Source: Gorsachius magnificus
Lineage: Eukaryota; Chordata; Aves; Pelecaniformes; Ardeidae
NCBI GenBank assembly: GCA_034008185.1
Contig: CM067095.1
Location: forward strand, 3,890,610 to 3,954,609
Length of the DNA: 64,000 bases
Direction: 5' to 3'
Of the stretch, positions 1-11,250 are shown piece after piece (within the stretch, counting starts at the first letter, position 1; every line of letters starts with the position of its first letter). A program made the translations under genes and the position numbers. The notes under the pieces are model-generated. The model searched no databases and was not told the origin of the DNA. It worked only from the letters and a program-made list of their open reading frames with translations.

Positions 1-1868
1 ATTCCCCCTGTGACTTCTCCACCTCCGAACAAGGCAGGCTCACACGTCCGAGAGGCCATCTTACAGCTCGGCATCAGCCCCGCCAGAGCTTTCACTGGCA
101 CTTATTTCCACTCGCTGAAGGGCTCCAAGAGCACACACATGCACACACAGAGCAAAGTGCAGCCCCGCACCAAGGCGGCTTCCAGCTCCTCGCTGGGCCA
201 CCCTCCTTCCCATCCTCCTTGGCCAGGGGTAGCAACGGGCCCCTTGTGTTCCCACTGTGGTCACTCTTGTGCTCCTATTGATGGCGGGGGGAAGACACAC
301 ACACACCCCCCACCCCCCAGCAGAGCCCTTAGAGATTTCACTCTCCTACTTTTTAATTAACCAAAAATTAGGAGGAGGGGAAAGTACCAAAGCTAAAGAG
401 GCCTCCCTGTTCCTTAACGCACACAAAAATGGCAACCGTGGTACAATGCAGAGAGATGGATGAAAAGAAAAGCTGTAGAGAAAGGGAGCCATGGCGGCTC
501 AGGTTACCTCCACTGCGGCCTGGGAGCCGCACCACATCCACAACCAGCACCATGCCTCTGGTTCGGGCACAGAGGCTTAGCCTTCTCCCCTGGGCGTGAA
601 AGGGAGACAGGCTTCAGCTCCTCACCAGAAATAGAGGGGCTGAAAAGGTGTCTTTTGTTTGCTCCCTCATTCATTGAAGAACTGGAGTTCGTGATTGAGG
701 ATTCAGCTTCCCCTCATCCCTCTAAAATGGGACATACATCCCCCCTCAGGATGTGGTCCTCCATTTTCTGCCTCCCCATGGCTCGCTCACTAGCACACCC
801 CAGCCTGGCTTGGGATGTGCAATGCAATCTGAAAATGCTCCTTTACCTAGATTTGATTTCCAATATGACGGCTCTCCCCACCCCCACCCTTTGCTCCCAA
901 GGTAACAGCTCAAGGCTTCAGGAAAAAAAAAAAAAGAGAGAGCGAGGAAGGTCCCATCCCCCATCCCTCCAAACCCCTTTCTTAGCAGCTGCAAGCGAAA
1001 ATACCACATCTGCCTCCAACTACACCGCGAGTGACAGTCACCAACATATTGTTATTTAAAGATCAATTCCGAATGCAATATTCCTGTTCCTAGGCCTACA
1101 TCATCCCTGCATCTCTCAGACTCGCTCCATGTTGCTATTGGGAAGTGCAGGGAAAGACTTGTCTTTCAAAATCTATTGATTATTATTTAGGCGCCTTATA
1201 CTCTTTTCTTTTTTTTTTAAATGAAAATGAAGGTATCAATATTGCTTTAATCTTAACAGTAATTCCTCTAAAAGTGAAATACGATGGAACTTGAAAAATA
1301 CATCAATAGGAATTAAAAATTAAATTGCCTGTGAATACATGTGTATATATTGAAGTCACTGAATTCTATACACAACAATAACATCCTTAGGTTCATAAAA
1401 CCCTGTTTTTTAAAGCAGTAGCAAGAAAACATTCAAACCTGGTCAGGGTATTTTTAAAGGTGGTGATTGCTCTAAAGGAGGACAAGAGGGCTTTAAAATG
1501 TGAATAGGCCAGCTTTTTATTTTACAACTTGGACACACAAACCCACGCTAGTGGCAGAAAGGGCAATCCATTTTGTACACTGAAGCAGTCAAACCGGGGA
1601 ACAAAACCCAAGGAATTTCCATACAGACCACTCAACCTAAACACAAAACAAACAAACAAACACACACACACACAAGGGTAGGGATTTTTTTTTTTTTAAG
1701 GCAATTTCTACATGATCTTGACACCTTAACGCTTGCTTGTGCCTTTACGGTGGGGGGAGGAAATCCGAGTAGGGGGCTGGTTCCCTACTAAAATGCATTA
1801 AATAACTACAGGATCCCATAATGTCAGGGGCTGGGTGTGCAACAGTAACTGATCATAAAGGATGTATT
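1..1868. other. Non-coding flank downstream (minus strand) of the microRNA pair
   Basis: I see no supportable exon here. The longest open frame (460-1059, plus, 199 codons) has no recognisable domain, and its composition follows local base content. The stretch contains a CA-rich simple repeat (about 1640-1674) and short A and T runs. If the primary microRNA transcript runs on the minus strand, this is its likely 3' part or downstream flank. No poly(A) site can be chosen with confidence. Confidence 0.5.
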
Positions 1869-1872
1869 AGGA

Positions 1873-1957
1873 CTGGAACCAAATGCTTTGACAATATTAT
1901 TGCACTGCTTTATTTGTGCAGACAGTAGTGCAACATTGTCAGAGCCAGCGATACCAG
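1873..1957 (-). ncRNA. MIR301B: microRNA precursor, miR-301 family
   Basis: Read on the minus strand, the 3' arm (1883-1907) begins CAGTGCAATAATATTGTC, which is the vertebrate miR-301 mature sequence including the AGTGCAAT seed shared by the miR-130/301/454 family. The 5' arm (1924-1945) reads GCTCTGACAATGTTGCACTA, the miR-301 passenger strand. The arms pair over about 20 bases around a loop at about 1908-1923, and the stem continues into flanking CTGG/CCAG. Family knowledge: the mature RNA, loaded in Argonaute, represses mRNAs carrying TTGCACT sites. A miR-130-family hairpin lies about 1.25 kb upstream on the same strand, as in the mammalian miR-301b/130b cluster. The b paralogue assignment rests on neighbourhood (TOP3B in the same window) and is less certain than the family. 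Confidence 0.95.
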
Positions 1958-3125
1958 CAGCCACTGTCACGTTCTGCACAGCTGTCCCTGCATCCTTTTG
2001 TAAGGGACTGTTACATTACAGTGTTAAACCACAATAACGTTTTTATGTTTAGCCCCAATAAAAGTCTGCATGACAAAGTTTATTTGCAATCGTAATTAGA
2101 CAAGGTAAAACAACAACAACAACAAAAAGTTAGTTAAAAAAAAAAAATGACAGAAGGAGAGAGAGAGAAAGAGAGAGAGAGAGAAAGACCACTGTTAGTA
2201 TGGCTTGTTAAACAAACCGTTCAAGTCTTTTGCTACATGCCCAGTATATCTAGGCACGGTATGTTATAAAGGTTTTATACAATAAAATATTTTGCTACAG
2301 TAATGGAGAATAAAAGAACAAGGGACATAATTCCCCAAATGTATGTGTTTCCATAAACCCCAAACTGGTCAGTCAATGAATCTGAACTACACAATTTAAA
2401 TAAATCACAGAAAGTGCCAGCCCTTTCCTGTGCCTTCAGAAGTTTTCTTAATTGTGCTGTGTATTTCATGGTGGTTGACCAGTACAGATGAAAAAGGCTG
2501 GTGGGTGGGTGTGTGTGGGGGTGTGTATCTATAGAACGGTATAAATACAAAGCTTTGATTTGCTATGGAAAATGTTACAGAAATGATGAGACTTGTATAC
2601 AAAAATACCTAGGTTCTGTGCTTCAATCTCACACGTATCTGTGTGTGTCACCACTCAAAAATCACAGTATAAACACAGATTCTTAGAAACAAATCGACAG
2701 CATTAAATCCCTATAGGCATTAATAGGGACCACCTTAAACATATAGGGGAAAGTTTCTGTAAGGGGAAAAACTATGAAGAAATCATTATATAATTTCAAT
2801 GTAGATATTGTATGGAAGTGTGTAGAAATTAATAATGAATTACAAGTTATTGGTAAACAAAGCAGGTAACGTGATGCCTTGAAAGCTCCCAGAAACATTT
2901 GGAGCTTATGTTTTAAATAGGATACGTTTAAATTATTCCAGCCCATTTCTATAGAAAGACACATCAAAACGTATAACCCAGAATCTCTCTCCTTGTTTAA
3001 AACCACTCCCACATGTATAAAACCTTATTTCACACACGTGCATAAATACACTGGAGGAGGCATCTATTTTAGGGTTGTTTGCCCACTCTGAAGAGGGTGG
3101 GCTGCTAAAGGGGGTCATGTTTCTG
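1958..3125 (-). other. Spacer between the two microRNA hairpins
   Basis: AT-rich non-coding DNA, presumably within the primary microRNA transcript. It holds a CAA repeat (about 2110-2125), an A-run and GA-rich tract (about 2136-2188) and a GT-rich tract (about 2500-2527). I searched it for another copy of the family seed (ATTGCACT on the plus strand) and found none, so I see no third hairpin of this family. Short open frames on both strands look random. Confidence 0.5.
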
Positions 3126-3197
3126 CCAGCCAATGCCCTTTTAATATTGCACTGCTCATCATAATTGCCAGTAGTACAACAGAAAAAGGGCTCTGGA
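3126..3197 (-). ncRNA. MIR130: microRNA precursor, miR-130 family
   Basis: On the minus strand the 3' arm (3133-3154) begins CAGTGCAATATTAAAAGGGC, which carries the AGTGCAAT seed and the AAAAGGGC tail typical of miR-130. The 5' arm (3170-3191) reads GCCCTTTTTCTGTTGTACTA and pairs with it around a 15-base loop (3155-3169). The basal stem is closed by CCAG/CTGG. It lies upstream, in transcription order, of the miR-301 hairpin, so both may come from one primary transcript started in the CpG island at about 4.9-6.6 kb. The seed is the same as that of miR-301, so the targets are expected to overlap. Whether it corresponds to the paralogue called 130a, 130b or 130c in other species cannot be settled from the hairpin alone. 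Confidence 0.94.
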
Positions 3198-4849
3198 CAA
3201 CAGCATACTTCAGAGACTTTCCAAAATAAATGATAAATCAGTTAGAAACTTCTCCAAGTGATGGCCTTCTGTGCATGATTTACTCTAAAACAGATTTGTT
3301 ACATTCAAAAAAAAGGAGTTTCTTAAACAACCACGGTAATTCAATGTCATTCTTTGAAATTAGCTTTTAGTATTTCACAACTGCATCTTGAATTAACTCG
3401 AGCAAGAATTTAGATAAGCTTGGTTTAGGGACAGGGTGTTGGTGTTTTTTTTTTCTTCTCAGTGGTAAGTGTATTGCATTAGAGCATGTGAAATCAAAGA
3501 CCAGAATTGGGATTGTCCTCCTTGCATATCAGTACCCCAGTATTTTATAAAAGGTGTAATTAATTAGATTAAACATTATCTTAAAGACACAATGGAGGAG
3601 AAGTTCGTATCCTTTCTATCTAAATCGTCTGCTAAAATATTTGGTATTTATTACATACATGCTTGCTATAGCTTAAATTATTTTTATTTGTTTTTAATTG
3701 CTAAGGAAGTCCTGCTCTTTTACACAAGCACCTAAACAAGCTTTCAAAACAACTGTCATCCAGGAGTGAGACACCTTTAAAAATCATCTACTTGCATCAT
3801 GAAAACATTACTATTATAATTTTTTCCTTTTTCAAAAAGAATATATGGATAGTAAGGAGAAAACATCAGTTAATCATTACAAATCAGACATTCCAAATAA
3901 TTTTAGCGATAAGTAACATTTAAAAGTCAACTTGTTGCCTTTAGGTTTCAAACTGTTTACCATTTGTTTCTTTAAACAATTTCAAACTTAAAGCTCGAAA
4001 ATGTAACTACTTAGTAAATAAGAATCACTTGAGAAATGATAAAATACTTTGATTTCAGACTTCAAACAATGCAAAGAAATCCAAGCTTGAAAACAACTTT
4101 CCATAAACTGTATAGACAAGTAAGAATTGTACCAAATGCTAAAATGAATTAAACTGATTCAGGTCTGGGAGAGTTTGGGCTGAGTGAGAAAATGCACTGA
4201 ATGAATTCTAGTTGTCAATTTTTCAGAGTAGTATCAACAAAAAGCCAACTGATTTGGAAATGTCCCAACACAATTAGAATCTTAAACTGTATCACCTTTA
4301 TTTTATGATTTAATTTTTTCTCCTTTTTTTTGTACAATAATTTATCCCTAATCCAGAAACCTAGGCTAGTTCAGAAATTATTAAAAAAAAAAAAAAAAAG
4401 AAAGAAAGAAAGAAGGAAAGGAAAAGAAAAGAAAAAGAGAACTAGAAGAAAGAATGTGCTTTAAACTTTAGGAAGTTTTTTTAATTCCAGAGCCCCAGGT
4501 TTGAGTTCGAGGGTACGAGATTTCCTTACACAACTCGAAGACCACACACTGGAGGGAAACGGAGCGGAATTGGGGCAAAGTGCAAGAATGCCAAAGAAAC
4601 ACTTTGGGCTGCGCACCCTGGTTTATTGCAAAAACTCTGGACTATTTAAGCAAAGCATTAGTTTTACGAGATTTAAATATTAAGCCAATATAAATACTGG
4701 CTGGAGATAGCATGTGACTTATTGCCTCGCTCTTTGGGGGTTTTAAGAAAAGAAAAAAAAAAAAAGGGGGGGGTGTTCTAAACCAGGGGGTTTTAGCAAA
4801 ACAATTCTACGTGATGTCTGGAGAGAGTTTTGCTACGGTTAGAAACGGG
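3198..4849. other. AT-rich non-coding stretch between promoter island and microRNAs
   Basis: No exon is supported. Probably the 5' part of the minus-strand primary microRNA transcript, or an intron of it. It contains a purine tract (4383-4441: 17 A followed by GAAA/GGAAA units) and an A-run next to a G-run near 4751-4772. Confidence 0.45.
4383..4441. repeat. Purine-only simple repeat, A17 then (GAAA)n-like
   Basis: The stretch is purely A and G for nearly 60 bases: 17 A, then GAAA/GAAGG/GAAAA units. It is a plain low-complexity microsatellite-like tract with no further function visible. Confidence 0.85.
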
Positions 4850-5920
4850 CCCGGTATTTTCCAGGAGGAGCCCGGTGGCACCAGGAGGGCGGGCGGCACC
4901 CGCCGCCCCTCCCGCGGAGCGCAACCCGCGGGGCTGGGGGCAGCGGGCTTGGCGCCGGCGAAAAGAATTCGATTCGCGGGATCGCACTCGATTTCTCAGA
5001 AGCGTTTGCATCGGTGAAATGTTTGGGGGAGGGAGGGGGGGGAAAAAAATTAGCTCACCACTATCTAGAGATTTTCAGCCAAGCCTGCCAGCAACCGCCT
5101 CTCCCGGCGCTCCGCGCACGGCCGATGCGCTCCCGCACCCGGCCCCGCTTCTCCCCTCCGTTTTCGGCTGACACGGGCACCTATTCGCCACTTCTACCGC
5201 TCGCAAGTTTTATTCCCAGCCCCGCTTGCCGTCCTGGGCGGCTCCGGCCGCCGGCTCGTTTCAACACCTCGCATCGATCGCACGCCAGAACGCAACCCCA
5301 CCGGCCAGAACTTCACTGGGGAAATGGCTACGGCTGGAAAAGCGGGGAGGAAAAGGCTCCCGCGCCCGCCCGCTCCGCGGGGAAACCTCTCCGGGAAGCG
5401 CCCGGCCGCCGCCGGGGAGCCCCCGCACGGGAGGAGGGTGAGGGGCGCCGCCGGCAAAGCGGCCCCCCCCCACCTCGCCCCGCTCTCTCCGACGGGTCCC
5501 CCCTCGCTGCCCCGGGAGGGGGGCACCCCCCGGCCCGCTGCCGCTCGCCCCGCGGGCCATTGTCAGAGCCGCGGCGGAGGGCGCGCCCCGCCGTCACCCC
5601 GCGCCCCCCCCCCCCCGGCAGGGCCGGCGGGCCCCGCTCGCTACGCGGTACCTGGCGGCGGGAGGGACGGATCCCCGCGCCGCGGGGGGGAAAGTTGCCA
5701 AAAGAGGCGCAAAAGAGGCGGCGAGAGCCGCGCGGCTCTGCCCCCCCCCACACACACCCTCCCCTCCCCCGCTCCCTCCCCGCCTGCCGCCGCCGGGCGC
5801 CGCCGCACCGGGAGCGCCTCGGCGTGGGTCCCGGATCGATCAAAGCGTGGGCAAAGCCTCCAGTACCAACCTCAGGCCTCCCCGCTCCGGCCTCCATCTT
5901 TGACTTTCATACCTCCCCCG

Positions 5921-6014
5921 CCATTGGCTCGCCCCTGCGCTAGTCTTTGCCACCGCCTCCCCCATTGGCTGCCGGGGAGGATATTTAAAAATATTATCCC
6001 CTCGCCCATTGGCT
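5921..6014 (-). promoter_or_regulatory. Three evenly spaced CCAAT boxes (NF-Y type) with a TATA-like stretch
   Basis: The nonamer CCATTGGCT occurs at 5921-5929, 5962-5970 and 6006-6014. Read on the minus strand each is AGCCAATGG, a full NF-Y consensus. Spacings are 41 and 44 bases, about four helical turns, so all three lie on nearly the same DNA face. An AT-rich stretch, ATATTTAAAAATAT, lies between the second and third copies (5981-5994). In family terms this is the layout of a strong NF-Y-dependent promoter. Minus-strand CCAAT orientation agrees with transcription towards the microRNAs, although NF-Y works in either orientation. Confidence 0.8.
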
Positions 6015-6019
6015 CCCGG

Positions 6020-6037
6020 GTGCCGACGTCACGGCAC
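6020..6037. promoter_or_regulatory. CRE-like palindrome (GTGCCG-ACGTCA-CGGCAC)
   Basis: Inverted repeat arms GTGCCG and CGGCAC flank a core containing GACGTC followed by A, close to the CREB/ATF site TGACGTCA. It starts six bases after the third CCAAT box. Neighbouring NF-Y and CRE sites are a common promoter combination. Confidence 0.55.
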
Positions 6038-6640
6038 GCTCTTTATTTTAACAATGAATGCACAAACACATTCTTCCATTCACAAATTTTTTTTTTTTTT
6101 TTCAGTAGTTTGCCCGCCTTTTCTCCAACTACATTTTCATTGATTTTTTTGTTTCAACTGAGGGGGTCCCGGTTGTAAACAGATAAATCAAAGGCGAACA
6201 GAGGGGGGACCTGAGCAAATATTATTTTCTCTCTCTCCCTCTCCCTTTTGTTCGGCAGTGCTGGTGTTGGGGGAACAAAACCGATCCCCAGCGGTCCCGG
6301 ATCGGAGAGGTGTGGTCTCGGGGGGGGGGGGGGGGGGCTGCTATGCCCAAGGTTGCAGCGATTTTGTGTCTATTTAGGTTTCAAAGCTCGACCCTCTTGC
6401 CCGCAAGTAGAAAAGCAAGCCCTGCCCGGGCAAAGCAAGTCGCTAGGTTTGTCGAATTTAGAATAGCGATCGTTGGGGAGCGTCTGCTGGGGGGGGGGCT
6501 TGGGGGGTGCGTGCCCAGGGGAGGCCGCTCCTCTCCGCGCTCCCGCCCGCTCCTCCCGCAGCCGCGCTCCCCGCGGGCTGAGCCAAGCGGGGGGGTTTTG
6601 GTTGTGACCGACTGGAACCCACCGGGTCACTCCAGTGCAC

Positions 6641-8658
6641 TTTCATGACGAGAGCTTTAACTTTGGTACAGGCGGCTGAGCTGAAATCAGGCGATATCAA
6701 AGTTTAAGGGGAAGGGAGGGAAGCTCTCGAAGTATTTCTCTTGCCCTGCAAATTGTAAAACGCAGGAGTCGTTGAAAAAATGAATAAACAAAGACTGAGA
6801 GAGTCAGTGACGGTCTCTCCCAGGGGGGAATGTCGTGGTGAGTTTCTTTTCTGAAATGATTTCTGCCGTATTGTTAACTAACAAACTCGCAACTGTGCAG
6901 TTGCTTCCACCTTTAAAATACATAGTTCCTCCTGTGGCATCAGCTCCTCAACAACTGATTTCAACAGATGTTTGTCAAATGAAAATGTTTTCATACTCCA
7001 ATAAGAGAAACTTAACAGTAAAGGAGCCGGGTAAGCTGTGAGACAGCAATACACTTTTGTGGCTAAAAAGGTTGTGGTCTGTTGTTTGGGGTTTTTTTAA
7101 CCTGTATTTACTGGCATTTATTAAGCAATCTGTCTTTGACAAAGTGTATTTCTCTCTAAACTGTTGAATGATCTTAGTTTTAAAATCTCTTTTCCTTTCA
7201 TTTGGTAACTACCTTCATACCAAATCCACCCCCAAAATATAACTTGTGTGCCTGTGGTCTAGAATTTCACATTATACAAGAAAAAGGATATTAGCTATTT
7301 TTAAAAATAAACTTCCTCTGTATCTATTCTTGGGCTTGGGAGTTGGTTCTGATTTGGCTATTTTCTCCATATCCATTGTGCCCCCACGCACAAATGTTGA
7401 ACCCACGTTGTAAATGCTGGATCTGGGTACTAATGGGTGGGGACTTGGAGCAGTGGATCTCTGGCAGTGTTTTTGGAGATGGGAGAGAAGGGCAGTGGGC
7501 TGTGAAATCACACATTCCTGTCCAATGGAGCTGAAATAATGGTATTGTTCTCTGGAAAAGAGGTTGCTTTTCTCTTCTCCATTCTTCCCCTGATCTGCAG
7601 GGACCTGATTGTGCAGTTAATCAGCAAAAAAGCGTTTGATGTAAGGCAGGGCGTGAATTCAAAAGGGCCAGGGGGGATTCAAGAGGGATTCTTCTGTCTG
7701 TTAGAAAATGTTTTTCTGATTTCAAAATGGTAGACATTTGAAAAGCTGCACTGGTCTCTCTTCAGAGATCCGAGTTTGTAGTAGGTACCAGCACTAATTA
7801 TATTGCTTCCTTTGTGGGTTTGACACTTTACTGCTGGAAAAAAAAGTAGATATCTTACAGCAAAAAGAAAGATGTCCTTCCTGGAGCAAAGGTGAGCCCC
7901 TGTATCCCTGCAGTTAATTCATGCAGCTTGCTATCGGTCACCAGAGCGTCTCCTTATGACTGCCTTGCTAAATGTTTAGCATTGCACGATTCAGAGTAAA
8001 GTAAAGCTCGTGGGGAGCAGGTAAGAACTAAGTTGGTTTTGTAACCCTTTTTGGTGACCTGTGTCCTGAGCATGACATCCACCTCCCCGAATCTTTAAAC
8101 ATAGCAGCATTCCTGTCCCACACTGACTTGTCTGTAAATCTTTCCTTGCCCGCTTTGCCTTGAATGCCAAGAATATTTGAAGCATGTTTCTTATTTCAGT
8201 GTGGTCATTTCCCAAACTTTTCAACAAAATGCTTTCTGCCGATTTCTGCTGTCGTACATACGCAACATCCTGCTGTCTTTCCTAGGCACAGCGTCTATAC
8301 ATACGTGAATATGTAAATTCATTGCTATCCCTTTACTTAATATATTATTATAGCTACACAGGAAATGACACATCCTAGAGAAAGGCAACTGCCTTGTATG
8401 TTTACGTGAAAAATGTGTAACTTTACAGCAAATTCCGAATGGGTTTGTCAGTTTAATTTTGGTCAAACTGCAAATGAAGTTAATGAAAGTTCCCCATCGC
8501 CAGCCCCAGGTCCCCAGCCCCAGCTCTGTCACTGTGTACCACAGCCCTTTCCACAGGGCTCCTTCCTGCTCTGCAAAAGGAGGATTGCTCTGCTCTAATG
8601 CCAGATTGATTGATTTAATTTTTGTGTTTCAGGGCTGGGGGATATTGGGGAATTCTTT

Positions 8659-8661
<3 letters not shown>
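6641..8661. other. Non-coding DNA right of the promoter island
   Basis: CpG density falls to background within a few hundred bases. Short open frames here have no recognisable protein. I see no hairpin RNA or repeat family that I can name. Confidence 0.4.

Positions 8662-8701
<40 letters not shown>
8662..8701. repeat. T40 homopolymer
   Basis: Forty consecutive T. No SINE or LINE body is recognisable beside it, so I cannot assign it as a retroposon tail. The length as assembled may be inaccurate. Confidence 0.9.
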
Positions 8702-8702
<1 letters not shown>

Positions 8703-10547
8703 TGGTGGTGTTTTGCTGCAAATGTGCAGTTGTGCTCTCCCCTCCCTTTGGAAAGGAAGGCTGAGAAAAGACATTTGCTCTGCTGTTAGTTTGCTTTAAA
8801 GAAGGGCTCCTTGCAAACGTCCAATGCTGGAGAAGAATGGCGTTTTTATCATTTTTAAACATCAAGGAGGGGAGGGAGAAAAGCTGATTTATTTTTTTTT
8901 TCTCCAGATCTTGGGGTGTTTTTGCAGTGTAACTCAATCTGATGTCACTGGGGGTGGAGTCTCCGCTGCGTTTGCTTAAACTGGAGCTGCCTCAGTTCAA
9001 GGCCTTGTGGCTGAAAGTTCTTAAATCTGTGGCAGACAGGCATGACTATTCCTTAATGAGGCCCCTGCTGCAATAACGCGTTTTTTATTTTAATCAGCTT
9101 CTTAATGCTATTAATTACGATTTCTTTAATAACACTCTCCCCATCTGCAAGGTTAACATAGTCCCACACGAACAGCAGCACAGTAACACGCTTCACCGTT
9201 ATTGTCTGTGTGAAAACACATGTACAAACTCATATAAAACCTTCTTAATTAGGTTTTGAATGTACATATGCTCTGTGAATGCGGGTGACAGCAACAAAGA
9301 GAAGAGAGGAAGGCAAGAAAAATTTCACAGAAGTTTCCAAAGATATTTACAGAGGCTGTTATAAATTAACTTTAAAATTCGTCCTTGTGGAAGATTGCTA
9401 CATTTAGGAAGGATAGATTTGATTTTTTTTTTTATTCCCAGCTCCCTAGCTGCAAACATTTGTTCCTGTGGACAAAACTATAAGGCTGGATTCAAAATGA
9501 ATTGATAGAACTCCATGGGAGACAGGAACAAATAGATTCATAAAATGTTCACAGGGCAGCATTGACTAGTAATGTTTAAACTTAAACAGATTGGACTTTT
9601 GGTTTGCCTCAACTTCAAAAAAATCACTACCACTCCTTCAGAGAGGCTGGAAATCAAAGTCACCTCTGGGTGCATCTGAAATTGTAACTCTCTTCTCATT
9701 TAGCAGGGCTACCTTTAATTTTCTTTTTTAACACACAAACTTGAAAAATGAAGCAGAGCCTTTATTTAAACACTGATTTGAATGATCCTAAAACTTGCCC
9801 CTAAAATGCCTGAGGTTTCACCATCCCCATGGTTTTATACAAGTAGTTTACAGAAAAAAGTTTTGTTTGACTGGGCTTTGATTCAGACACACGAGAATAA
9901 AACAGTTTAAAATTACTCAATGTATGTGTATCTCTAGCCAGATATACTTGTCTGCATGTCACCAAAATTCAAATTGTTCTGTATTTTTTTCCCAGATCCT
10001 TATAGTTTTTCAACAAATGCAGCTTGTTAAAGGGTTTTTTAAATGAAAAAATATAAACAAAAGCAATATTCACAACAAAAAGGCATCATCTGAAACATTT
10101 TAGTAATTTAAAAGCTGCCAGAAACGATTTCTAAAAGTCTAAAATGCAGCCAAACTCATCCCCCCCACCACATCTTTATTTAGACCGAACAATCGTTTTA
10201 ACATGATAAAAGTGCAATATTTTCTTAAGGACATTTTCCTGCCTGCAGGATTGAAAATAAGAAAGGCAGAGCAGTCTCCTTGTTCCTTTTGCTAAAAAAG
10301 AAATAATCATTTCCTAGCTAGCAGATGGCAAAAAATACCTTACATGTTTCCATAAACATATCGAATCGATAGCTTCAAAAGTGATTGAAGGTAACCAAAA
10401 TGCAGGCAGCCCAAAGAGCTCAAATCTCTGCTGATCAAACCTCTACAAAGCAGGCTCTTGTGCTCGGCTTGACAGTGTCCGAGAGGGAGGGGAGCATGAA
10501 TGAGAAAAACAGTCGCTAAATGCAAGTTATGAATGAGGGATGGGGAT
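8702..10547. other. AT-rich non-coding DNA with clustered TAAT motifs
   Basis: No exon is supported. At about 9046-9134 there is a concentration of homeodomain-type cores (TTAATGA, TTAATCA, TTAATGCT, ATTAATTA, TTTAATAA) around an ACGCGT with TTTTTTATTTTAAT beside it. Such clustering is seen in developmental enhancers, but it also arises by chance in AT-rich DNA, so I only flag it. Confidence 0.35.
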
Positions 10548-10571
10548 GGGGGGGGGGGGGGGGGGGGGGGG
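10548..10571. repeat. G24 homopolymer
   Basis: Twenty-four consecutive G, preceded by GGGATGGGGAT. It is capable of G-quadruplex formation on the plus strand. A C14 run lies at 10798-10811, after a T17 run at 10635-10651 and pyrimidine-rich DNA. Assembled length may be unreliable. Confidence 0.9.
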
Positions 10572-10959
10572 AAAGAGGAGAGACACAGCTAATGCAAAAA
10601 TCAGTTTAATTCCATACGGTTTACATTGATGTGATTTTTTTTTTTTTTTTTCCCCTCGGATCCCACCGCGGACTCGTAGTTAAAAACCTCGCTAGCCCAA
10701 ACCCCCGTGAACATCCTCGCTCCGGGAAAGAGGGGCATTGTGCTCGCTGGCTCGCATTTTCTCTTTCCCCCCCCCTTTACTCGTCCCCCATCTCTCTCCC
10801 CCCCCCCCCCCTTTTGTAAATCAGAATGAGGAGGGTTTATAGTGAGTCTAATTCTCACTCCCTCCATTTCCTTCCTTTCTGCATTTTTTTATCCCCCTTC
10901 CACCCCGCCCCTCCCCTGCCTGCAGCCCTGGTATTGATTAACCACTTCGCTGCTGCCCC

Positions 10960-11250
10960 AGCCCCGCACCGCTCCGCGCCCGCCCGGGGCCGGCGGGGAG
11001 GAGGCGGCCGGGGCTGCCCCGCGCCCGCAGCCCCGCTCCCGCCCGGCCCCTGCGAGTCCGCTGCGCTCCGTGGTCTTGCCCGAGGCGGGTTGCAGCGCCG
11101 GGGGCGCCCGGCCGGCTCCGGGCGTGGGGAACAGCGGCAAAACAAAACGCCCCGGAGCCGATCCCCCCGCATCGGAGGGTCCGCAGCCCCCGCGGCTGCC
11201 GAGCGGTGGAGGGAGGGGTGCGAAGGAGCGAGGAGGGGGAGAGGGGGGAG
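10960..11250. promoter_or_regulatory. Second, smaller CpG island
   Basis: A compact GC- and CpG-rich block between AT-rich flanks. The sequence ATTGATTA occurs just outside each side (10933-10940 and 11313-11320), and AACCACTT, a RUNX-like site, follows the first copy. No open frame here resembles a protein; the 163-, 143- and 141-codon frames are low-complexity products of CpG-rich DNA. It could be an alternative or unrelated promoter, an orphan CpG island, or an enhancer of a developmental gene. No start site or exon can be assigned. Confidence 0.6.

Larger units (their letters stand above)
4850..6640. promoter_or_regulatory. CpG island, probable promoter of the minus-strand pri-microRNA
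   Basis: CpG dinucleotides and G+C content rise sharply, densest at about 4,900-5,850, against AT-rich DNA on both sides. The right edge (5921-6037) has three CCAAT boxes, a TATA-like stretch and a CRE-like palindrome. The left edge is about 1.65 kb upstream of the miR-130 hairpin on the minus strand. That geometry suggests transcription starts on the minus strand within the GC-rich part, but bidirectional activity is possible. Several long overlapping open frames here are Pro/Arg/Ala/Gly-rich in all frames, as expected of a CpG island, and are not called as genes. G18 at 6320-6337 interrupts the right end. Confidence 0.75.

Noticed and set aside
460..1059. 199-codon plus-strand frame near the left edge
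   Set aside because: No recognisable domain, includes poly-Lys from an A-run, and lies downstream of the microRNA transcript.
5014..6178. Long overlapping open frames (309, 284 and 189 codons) in the first CpG island
   Set aside because: They occur in several frames and both strands at once and are Pro/Arg/Gly/Ala-rich low complexity; stop codons are simply rare in such GC-rich DNA. No domain is recognisable.
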